Part shown: in pieces, positions 26,944-33,239 of the stretch
Layout: each line of letters opens with the position of its first letter
Numbering within the stretch: position 1 is the first letter of the stretch
NCBI GenBank assembly: GCA_022821725.1
Contig: JAJEDB010000099.1
Location: 1-37,993, forward strand
Source: Candidatus Poribacteria bacterium
GTDB taxonomy: Bacteria > Poribacteria > WGA-4E > WGA-3G
Length of the DNA: 37,993 nt
Direction: 5' to 3'
The notes under the pieces: model-generated
Databases searched by the model: none
Told to the model about the DNA's origin: nothing
What the model saw: the letters and a program-made list of their open reading frames with translations, nothing else
Position numbers and translations under genes: made by a program

Positions 26944-27015
26944 TAGACTCGCAAACTGCCTGACTGCTGACAGAAATCTCTTAACTGAAGACTGAAAACC
27001 GACAACCGACAACCA

Positions 27016-27744
27016 TTAAAGCATCGATGCCATCCGTGCCGCGACCCAATCTACAGCAACATCAATCATCGCTTGCCCCTTTTCGACTGTCGCCAATTTT
27101 GCCTGATGGTGATATTCCCGGTCAGATTTCGCCTGTCCTGCGTCTGAGATAGTGAGTTTTGCACTGTCGTAATCCACACCGTTCCAATCAACGTTTTCTG
27201 CGAAAGCCGCGAGGGCGAAGGCCGTCTCGAATTCCGCCGCGTGCCCAGGGCAGATCCCAGATTCCATCTGTGCTTTGATCAGTTCATCATCGTATGCTTC
27301 CCAATACGAGTGATATTCGATGTTGATGCCGAGTTTCTCTCGGTAGCCATCTAACCGCTCATGCACCGGACCGGAATTTCCCGCATGCCCATTGACAATC
27401 AAGATGTTCTCAATCCCGTGTCGCCGCATACTATCCGCAACGTCATAAAGCACCTCACCAAAGACCTCTGGGCGGAGCGTGAGCGTGCCTTTGTGATCCA
27501 TCCAGTGCTCCGACACACCGATTGCCAAAGGCGTTGTGACGATAACCCGCGGGAACAACTTCTCAGCCGCCAATTTGGAGACATACACCGCACTTTGCGT
27601 ATCGTGATACATCGCCAAATGTTCGTTATGTTGCTCTGTGCTGCCCGTCGGAATAATCGCTCCCGTGAGCGTGCCAGCATCAATCGCTTCTCGGACATAT
27701 CGCCGCTGATTTTCCCAAAGTAACACGGATTTGATTTCAGACAT
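27016..27744 (-). CDS. Creatininase-family amidohydrolase
   Basis: The 242-residue protein has the creatininase signature 'PTGSTEQHNEHLAMYHDT' with metal ligands E37, H39 and D48, 'LIVNGHAGNSGP' (third His) and 'CPGHAAEFETA' (fourth acidic ligand). Family members open cyclic amides such as creatinine or act on formamide-type intermediates in cofactor biosynthesis (MftE-like). The substrate here is unknown. ATG 27744 is preceded by GGAGG. The leader repeat L1 ends 14 nt upstream at an out-of-frame ATG. Confidence 0.87.
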   Translation of the reverse strand: MSEIKSVLLWENQRRYVREAIDAGTLTGAIIPTGSTEQHNEHLAMYHDTQSAVYVSKLAAEKLFPRVIVTTPLAIGVSEHWMDHKGTLTLRPEVFGEVLYDVADSMRRHGIENILIVNGHAGNSGPVHERLDGYREKLGINIEYHSYWEAYDDELIKAQMESGICPGHAAEFETAFALAAFAENVDWNGVDYDSAKLTISDAGQAKSDREYHHQAKLATVEKGQAMIDVAVDWVAARMASML

Positions 27745-27758
27745 AGTCTAACCTCCAT

Positions 27759-27778
27759 TTTTTAATTTTACCTTGCGG
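27759..27778 (-). repeat. Short leader repeat (L1) upstream of the creatininase-family gene
   Basis: On the minus strand CCGCAAGGTAAAATTAAAAA, ending at an ATG (27758) that is not in frame with the gene at 27744. Together with the 18-bp repeat at 27830-27847 it brackets the spacer, as in the 1823-1982 region. Confidence 0.7.
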
Positions 27779-27829
27779 AGGGACAGCGTGTGTTAAAACG
27801 CGTGTGCGTCTTTCGTAGATCCGCCCTCC

Positions 27830-27847
27830 ATTTCATTACGGGCTACG
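27830..27847 (-). repeat. 18-bp repeat shared with 1823-1840
   Basis: On the minus strand CGTAGCCCGTAATGAAAT, identical to plus-strand 1823-1840. Its TAA is the stop codon of the APH-family kinase gene. Confidence 0.75.
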
Positions 27848-28891
27848 GGTTCCGTTTTTGGTTTTTCCGAATCCATACATCTCGAGCGTGCGCTGGATAG
27901 CCACAATTCCATCTTCCATCGACTTCCGGTCTGGTGGTAGGTAGTCTTGCAGGCTCTCCCAATCATATTCGTTCTGTTGCGTGTCCTTGTTTTTAAACAG
28001 AATTTTAGTGCTGTAATCTCGGATTTCATTGAGCGTCCATTCATAGATATAGAAACCGAAAATGTCCGCATGCAGAGAGACCTCAGTGTGTCTCTCTCTG
28101 ATATACCGCTCCAAAACCACTTCAAACCGCTCACCCGTGAAAGAAACCAAGTCTTTTTCGGGTGGACCGAGACAAACACCATCCCAATCGATTAAATGCA
28201 GTCGGTTTTCGGTATCCAAAATGAGATTGCCCGGCGTCGGGTCGCCGTGTGTAACCACAAAAGATGTTTGCGCTGCCGCTGCGGAGCGTCCTAATTTGTC
28301 GTATCTATCAATTGTTTCTAAAATCGAAGATCGGTGGGTTGCGAGTGCCGCAAGTAGTTGTTTTTGGTATTGATTCTGAGAGGGGAGCTTTTTCGTAGGA
28401 GCCTCAAGTGCCGTGTAAAGTTCATTCCGTAGCGGCAAGTCATACGTTGCTACTGGAAGGCAACTCGGATTGATTGCATCCGTAGAACGGTGGAGTGTCG
28501 CTAACAGAACTGCCGTCTGACTGAGTTCCGCATCGGTAAAATCTTGTCCGACTTTCCACAAATCCCATCGACTTTTGCCTTCAATAAAGGGGAACAGTGA
28601 AACGCGAAAACCGTGCCATGGGATACTCAGTATGCCGTCCGATGTTTCCAAGGGAGCGACAACACCGGATATATTGCATCGGTGCCGTAGAAGCGACGCC
28701 AACTGCAAGCAAGCATCCGGCACAGAAGTAGACGCTTTGGCAAAATACTTTTCGCCTGTTTCGGACACCACGATGTAACCGTAACTGTCCTCGCCTTCCG
28801 GCAAAAAGGTTATGGACTGCAGAGGCAGCGCGTAGGCACTTCTGAGGTGTTGCAGTAATTCCGATTTATCAAAAGCGTTGTCAACTTTCAT
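27836..28891 (-). CDS. APH-family phosphotransferase (spectinomycin-kinase/choline-kinase fold)
   Basis: The 351-residue protein has the protein-kinase-like fold of aminoglycoside phosphotransferases: 'PEGEDSYGYIV' (nucleotide loop), K52 ('KYFAKAS'), 'HGDPTPGNLI' (D217 catalytic, N222) and 'LIDWDGVCLGPPEKDL' (D235 metal). The 'PPEKDLVSF' continuation recalls APH(9)-like enzymes. The true substrate could be an antibiotic, a small metabolite or a protein. ATG 28891 overlaps the end of the restriction endonuclease gene by 11 bp, suggesting the kinase belongs to the restriction-modification operon. A longer TTG start (28918) would overlap further. The stop codon lies in a repeat. Confidence 0.8.
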   Translation of the reverse strand: MKVDNAFDKSELLQHLRSAYALPLQSITFLPEGEDSYGYIVVSETGEKYFAKASTSVPDACLQLASLLRHRCNISGVVAPLETSDGILSIPWHGFRVSLFPFIEGKSRWDLWKVGQDFTDAELSQTAVLLATLHRSTDAINPSCLPVATYDLPLRNELYTALEAPTKKLPSQNQYQKQLLAALATHRSSILETIDRYDKLGRSAAAAQTSFVVTHGDPTPGNLILDTENRLHLIDWDGVCLGPPEKDLVSFTGERFEVVLERYIRERHTEVSLHADIFGFYIYEWTLNEIRDYSTKILFKNKDTQQNEYDWESLQDYLPPDRKSMEDGIVAIQRTLEMYGFGKTKNGTRSP

Positions 28892-29660
28892 ATCTGAATC
28901 TCTCGAAATAACTGTCAATTTCCTCCCTTAACTCAATACCTGCCATTTCAAAGGCATCTAATAGAACTGCGTAAGTTCCTTCGCCACCGATAAAATTCCA
29001 GAGTTCTTCTGCTATCAAAATGTCATCCTGTAGATCTAACATTCCTCTCATTGTCCACCGTTCATAAGGTTTAGGTTCATAAGGATTGTAAGGGATACCG
29101 ATCATTGTATTTACAACTACCTCTGGATCTTTTGCTAATTCGGCGGCAGCCCATTCTAAAAGAGTTCTCTTAAATTTCTGAAAATCACCTTTATTAGGCT
29201 TTACGGTTTTCAAATCAATCAAAAACAACTTACCTTCATGGTCTTCTAACCAGATGTCCACCTGCGTCAGTTTCACTTGGTTTAAAGTTCCTGTTAGGCA
29301 AACTTCTCGAATCTCCGCTATTTCAGCAGATTTATTGGGTTCCCTATCAGAAACTGTCAGATCATCCATTATTGTCTGGATTTGCTGATGTGCTTCAGTA
29401 CTAATTCTGTTCGCTGGTTTAACTTGGGTTTTTGCAATCCTAAATCTCTCCTGTGCTAAGGCTACAGCTACTGGCTCATAAATTGAGACCCCAAATGTTG
29501 TATTTAAGGACTGGATGAAGGAATATAAAGCCATCCTATCTTTACCAAGCAAACGATGGTGAAATGGCATATAGCGCGTCTCTGGACTATAGGATTGGAA
29601 TTTAGCGCGCATACAGTCCTTAATTTTCTCTTTAATCATCGTCTGTCGTTGTGAGGACAT
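28881..29660 (-). CDS. Type II restriction endonuclease, TdeIII/MjaII-like
   Basis: The 259-residue protein next to a DNA methyltransferase resembles the RE_TdeIII group. 'QVDIWLEDHEGKLFLIDLKT' (residues 133-152) gives a PD-(D/E)XK active site: D135, D149 and K151. 'KPYERWTMRGMLDLQDDILI' and 'ELWNFIGGEGTY' are also family-like. MjaII/TdeIII enzymes are known to me to cut GGNCC, but that specificity is not demonstrated here. The start ATG 29660 comes 3 nt after the methyltransferase stop. Base composition is visibly more AT-rich than the flanking metabolic genes, in line with transfer. Confidence 0.75.
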   Translation of the reverse strand: MSSQRQTMIKEKIKDCMRAKFQSYSPETRYMPFHHRLLGKDRMALYSFIQSLNTTFGVSIYEPVAVALAQERFRIAKTQVKPANRISTEAHQQIQTIMDDLTVSDREPNKSAEIAEIREVCLTGTLNQVKLTQVDIWLEDHEGKLFLIDLKTVKPNKGDFQKFKRTLLEWAAAELAKDPEVVVNTMIGIPYNPYEPKPYERWTMRGMLDLQDDILIAEELWNFIGGEGTYAVLLDAFEMAGIELREEIDSYFERFRYES

Positions 29661-29663
29661 TCA

Positions 29664-31238
29664 TCAATTCCTTTTTTCCTTCAAATGGAATATCGTCTCG
29701 GAATACGCTGATTCTCGATTCTTTTCCGTGCGGTTTAACACAGGTCGCTTGTGTTGATTGACGATGCACATTCCCGCGATTTCTGCGATAGTTGGATACA
29801 TATTGAACTTATCGTTCGCAACAATGAAAACATCGTAATCATCAGCCAAAAATCGCTTACAGTTTTTGAAAACCTCTGCTACCCCGTGAATGTAAGAGTC
29901 TCTCGCCTCGCGTCCTTTTCCTCTAAATAGGGGACCAATCTCCAATTCATCTAACCTCTTAAAACCGAAGAGATCATAAGCGTAGGCGTGTTGCTCATGG
30001 TAATTGATAAGTCCAACATAGGGAGGACTTGTAAAGATACCCTTAATTCGTTGTTTTTGGGCAATCTCTGCGAATTGTGAATTTGTCCGTCTCAACATCG
30101 TGAAGATGTCAATTGTTCGTGAATCACCCGTTAGGCAGTGTTGAAAGGTGTCCGTTTTTAATTTCCCAAACGCAACCCACCGTTGCACACTATCCTTGCA
30201 GTAGCGTTCCCACCAACTGAGGATTGAAAAGAGCGGTTTGCAGACTTTGCCGTGTTTTCGACAATAGTAGGTTGTCGTTACAGGCTTTCGTAGTGTGCCT
30301 AAATCTGCGTGTGTCGTCGCTCGGCACGAGCGAATCGTCCGGCTTAATATTAACATCAAGGCGTTCTGTATTGAAGGGTCTTCTACTCTTCTGATCAAAC
30401 TATAGACGAGATCAATCTCGGCTCTAACTCCCGGAAGATACCACTGCTTCATAAAGCGAGCGGAGTGGGTCGGCAGCTGTGTGTCGATTTGGTACTCGGC
30501 AACAAGTTTATGATACGTTTCTAAAAAAGCCGCTTCCTTCTCGGCGCCATACTGCTTCTGATTGATTTCACCTGCTCTGACTCGGCGTTTAAAAGAAATT
30601 GGAAAGTATTGATTATTGAAGTCCGTAAGTTTTTCTGCGAGTTTAGCCTCAAATTCGGCGATTCCAGATGTGGCGACAGAATTTTTGAGGGCTGCCGTGA
30701 TTTTCTGACTTTCCTCATACAAACGCGTCAAATTATATGCCGTCACCTTGGCGTTGCCAATAAAAGCATTAAACGCCGAAACATCAATACCAATTGCGTG
30801 CATCCCAAGTTCATTGGCTTGAACCAAAGTCGTCCCACTCCCACAGAACGGATCAAGCACGATATCGCCGGGTCTAAAATAGACATCCCGTTTAAAAGCG
30901 TCGGTATGCGAATCCAAGAAATAGGCTACGAGTTGCGGGATGAATTTGCCTTTATACGGATGCAGCCGGTGGACGTGCTTTGTTGTTTCCGCCTCTTTGA
31001 ATTTTTCAAAGGAGAGCGTCCAGTTCAAGTCATCACCGAGTTTGTCTTTCCACCGTGTTTCGCGACGGTTGAGACTGTAGTAACCCTCAAGACTTTTTTG
31101 CGGAACTAACGTTACACCGTTATCCACAACAGATTCAATCTGTCCATACTGGATTAGATAGGTGATGTTCGCAGGGGTGACGTTTTTGTTCAGATGTTTT
31201 GAAGCCCATTGACTTGCCTGTTTAAGTGTAAGAAGCAT
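29664..31238 (-). CDS. Type II DNA methyltransferase (N4-cytosine or N6-adenine)
   Basis: The 524-residue protein has motif I 'VLDPFCGSGTTLVQANELG' (127-145) and motif IV 'TSPPYVGLINYHEQHAYAYD' (403-422), the order of alpha-class amino-methyltransferases with the target-recognition region between them (about 165-400). The FxGxGTT form of motif I is more usual in beta-class enzymes, so the layout is mixed. SPPY favours N4-cytosine. An N-terminal segment (1-55; 'LTLKQASQWASKHLNKNVTP') looks like a MerR/excisionase-like helix-turn-helix that might regulate the operon. 'YYCRKHGKVCKP' may bind zinc. The gene starts the cassette methyltransferase-endonuclease-kinase. Confidence 0.85.
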   Translation of the reverse strand: MLLTLKQASQWASKHLNKNVTPANITYLIQYGQIESVVDNGVTLVPQKSLEGYYSLNRRETRWKDKLGDDLNWTLSFEKFKEAETTKHVHRLHPYKGKFIPQLVAYFLDSHTDAFKRDVYFRPGDIVLDPFCGSGTTLVQANELGMHAIGIDVSAFNAFIGNAKVTAYNLTRLYEESQKITAALKNSVATSGIAEFEAKLAEKLTDFNNQYFPISFKRRVRAGEINQKQYGAEKEAAFLETYHKLVAEYQIDTQLPTHSARFMKQWYLPGVRAEIDLVYSLIRRVEDPSIQNALMLILSRTIRSCRATTHADLGTLRKPVTTTYYCRKHGKVCKPLFSILSWWERYCKDSVQRWVAFGKLKTDTFQHCLTGDSRTIDIFTMLRRTNSQFAEIAQKQRIKGIFTSPPYVGLINYHEQHAYAYDLFGFKRLDELEIGPLFRGKGREARDSYIHGVAEVFKNCKRFLADDYDVFIVANDKFNMYPTIAEIAGMCIVNQHKRPVLNRTEKNRESAYSETIFHLKEKRN

Positions 31239-31255
31239 ATTTCGTATGTTTCCGT

Positions 31256-31696
31256 TTAATTGGTTGACGGCGACGCAACTTTCTGAAGAACCACTTTGCT
31301 GTTGCTCTCCAACTTCAAGGATTCAGCGATATTTCCCATGTTAATCGCAATCTTGAACTGATGCGTAGAGGTCGAAAACCGTCCCAGATAGTCCCCTTCA
31401 GGCACATCTCCATAGTTTTCAACGAATTTGATCTGAATTTTTTGACCTGTCGCAAACGTCGCTTCAAGCGTGTCCTCAAGTTTCCAACCCCGTTCGGTAA
31501 ACGGAGCGATGTTGAGGTCGGTGACAGCGTTGCCGTGGTCGTCGATTTCAACAATTGTCCCGGTGAGCGATGTCATTTCTCCAGTCTCTGGGACACTCGC
31601 TTTTTGACTACATCCGACAAGCAGTGATAGGGTTGTCAAAAGCGTTACGAACCCTAATTTCCAACAGTATGAATAGGGTTGATAGTAGAATTTCAC
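31256..31696 (-). CDS. Lipoprotein with DUF62 (SAM hydroxide adenosyltransferase) C-terminal-like domain
   Basis: The 146-residue protein starts at GTG 31696 (GGAGG 11 nt upstream) and has a signal with lipobox 'LLVGC' (C29). The mature part, 'LTGTIVEIDDHGNAVTDLNI' ... 'FKIAINMGNIAESLKLESNS' ... 'VVL', resembles the C-terminal beta-barrel of DUF62 / SAM-dependent halogenase-hydrolase proteins; the catalytic N-terminal domain is absent. An outer- or inner-membrane-anchored binding protein is plausible; no enzymatic role can be inferred. A longer start at ATG 31714 lacks a ribosome binding site. A consensus-like promoter lies at 31729. Confidence 0.65.
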   Translation of the reverse strand: MKFYYQPYSYCWKLGFVTLLTTLSLLVGCSQKASVPETGEMTSLTGTIVEIDDHGNAVTDLNIAPFTERGWKLEDTLEATFATGQKIQIKFVENYGDVPEGDYLGRFSTSTHQFKIAINMGNIAESLKLESNSKVVLQKVASPSTN

Positions 31697-31728
31697 GATG
31701 GTGCATACCTCCATGCATTTTTTAGCGT

Positions 31729-31757
31729 AGTATAGTGGAAAGGTAGGCAAATGTCAA
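31729..31757 (-). promoter_or_regulatory. Promoter of the lipoprotein gene
   Basis: On the minus strand TTGACA (31752-31757), a 17-nt spacer and TATACT (31729-31734). Transcription would start near 31722. Confidence 0.78.
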
Positions 31758-31880
31758 GAGAATTTCGTTTGACGTGTAAGCGAATCTGTGCTATTCTCGT
31801 ATTCGCCCGGTTTTCTTGTAAATATAAATTACAATCGGAGGCTTGCTTTGCCAGCAAAGTCGCCTTCATTTGAAAATAGA

Positions 31881-32014
31881 CAGGACTTACGCAGCTCTCT
31901 TGCTGGCGAGGTGTTTTTGATAGGGGTTTTTGATAGGGTATTTCTGCGGATTTCCCTCCTAACCTCGCCAATAGCGCAATATGTAGCGTTTTATGGGAAA
32001 AATGCGTAAGTCCT
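31881..32014. mobile_element. MITE with 12-bp perfect terminal inverted repeats
   Basis: AGGACTTACGCA (31882-31893) and TGCGTAAGTCCT (32003-32014) are perfect inverted repeats about 133 bp apart with no coding capacity between them. AATAGA occurs directly on both flanks (31875-31880 and 32015-32020) and may be the target-site duplication. The interior has 'GGCGAGGTG' and 'AACCTCGCC' as a second inverted pair and repeated GGTTTTTGATAGGG-type words. The mobilising transposase is not in the window. Confidence 0.75.
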
Positions 32015-32036
32015 AATAGAGATGTTGGAGATAGAT

Positions 32037-33152
32037 ATGTTTAAAAAAATGAATTTTTGTGCGAAGTTTTCAAAATCTGTAAGTGCCGCTAAAATGGTTC
32101 TCCTCTTATTCGGAGTCCTGTTAAGCCTGTCAGGCTGTGAAAAAATAACACCACCGGTGTTGCTAGAGGTCGAGACCTCAGAGGCGGAACGCCTCACCGT
32201 GATGACCTACAATGTGTATGTCGGCGGCAGTGTAAGCAGGGTCTTGTCTGTAGAAAATGTATTACAAATCCCTACGGAGGTTGCCAATGTGTATAACAGT
32301 GTTATCGCCTCTGATTTTCCCGGACGTGCCGCAGCAATTGCCAAATCTATAAAGTTGTATCAACCGCATCTGATCGGTTTGCAAGAGGTTTCACGCATTC
32401 GCACACAAAGCCCAGGGAATTCGATTACAGAAAGAACACCGGATGCTGAAGAGGTCGTCTTAGATTATCTCCAAATTTTGATGGATGCCCTCCAAGCGGA
32501 AGGCTTAGATTATCAAGTCGCTGCTAAGGTTGAGAATATAGATGTTGAAATGCCGATGTTTACGGATGCCGGGATTGTTGATGTCCGATTAACCGATTAT
32601 GATGTGATCCTTTCTCGTAGGGATGTCGCGATATCACGTCCTATGAACGCAAACTACACAAATGCGCTCACTATCGAAATGCTCGGTCTTGAGATTCAAA
32701 GGGGTTATGCTGCTGTCGATGCTACTGTTGAAGGTGTTACTTATCGCTTTGTAAACACACATTTAGAGGCATTCGCGCAAGAAACCCGAATCGCACAAAT
32801 GCAAGAATTGGCAGATATTCTGAACGATGAAACCCTGCCCATTATCTTATTGGGCGATTTCAATACGAGAGCACCGGATGGCACTGCTTACCAAATTTTA
32901 CTATCAGCAGGATATGTTGACCTCTGGCAGATGGATGCTGAAGGAACTGGCAATACATGCTGTCAAGACGACGCCCTCCTAAACGAGGTGAGTGACCACT
33001 CTGTCCGGATCGATCAGATTTTCGTCCGGAATCTTGAATTGCCTACTCAGATTCTGACGCACACCATAGGAGATACCGCCTCGGAACGACTGCCTTCCGG
33101 GTTGTGGCCCTCCGACCATGCTGGAGTGGTTGCCCATCTTGCATTTGAGTAG
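32037..33152 (+). CDS. Endonuclease/exonuclease/phosphatase-family lipoprotein
   Basis: The 371-residue protein has a lipoprotein signal ('MVLLLFGVLLSLSGC', cysteine at residue 34) followed by an EEP (DNase I/sphingomyelinase-like) domain: 'VMTYNVYVGG', 'IGLQEVSR', 'FVNTHLEAF', 'LLGDFNTRAPDG' and 'GLWPSDHAGVVA'. These supply the catalytic Asn, Glu, His, Asp/Asn and SDH. Such exported enzymes hydrolyse nucleic acids, phospholipids or sugar phosphates; substrate unknown. ATG 32037 with GGAG 7 nt upstream was chosen over ATG 32022, which lies before the ribosome binding site. The MITE directly upstream may have displaced or altered the promoter. Confidence 0.82.
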   Translation: MFKKMNFCAKFSKSVSAAKMVLLLFGVLLSLSGCEKITPPVLLEVETSEAERLTVMTYNVYVGGSVSRVLSVENVLQIPTEVANVYNSVIASDFPGRAAAIAKSIKLYQPHLIGLQEVSRIRTQSPGNSITERTPDAEEVVLDYLQILMDALQAEGLDYQVAAKVENIDVEMPMFTDAGIVDVRLTDYDVILSRRDVAISRPMNANYTNALTIEMLGLEIQRGYAAVDATVEGVTYRFVNTHLEAFAQETRIAQMQELADILNDETLPIILLGDFNTRAPDGTAYQILLSAGYVDLWQMDAEGTGNTCCQDDALLNEVSDHSVRIDQIFVRNLELPTQILTHTIGDTASERLPSGLWPSDHAGVVAHLAFE

Positions 33153-33180
33153 CGGAAACGGATTTGGCTCCTTAAATAAA

Positions 33181-33229
33181 GTAAAGCGCGCTGTGGCGAG
33201 GTTTATAAATCCATCGCAGCGCGCTTTAC
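33181..33229. terminator. Hairpin between convergent genes (13-bp perfect stem)
   Basis: GTAAAGCGCGCTG (33181-33193) pairs with CAGCGCGCTTTAC (33217-33229). The 23-nt loop contains 'TGGCGAGGTTTATAAATCC'. It sits between the 3' ends at 33152 and 33240 and could terminate both; neither side has a strong T-run. Confidence 0.55.
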
Positions 33230-33239
33230 AGGAACGGTC

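Larger units (their letters stand above)
31697..32036. other. Divergent intergenic region of 340 bp with promoter and MITE
   Basis: It contains the lipoprotein promoter (31729-31757), a short palindrome CTTTGC-CA-GCAAAG (near 31850) and the MITE at 31881-32014, which sits about 20 bp in front of the endonuclease/phosphatase gene. The ribosome binding site GGAG (32026-32029) is just beyond the MITE. Confidence 0.6.
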
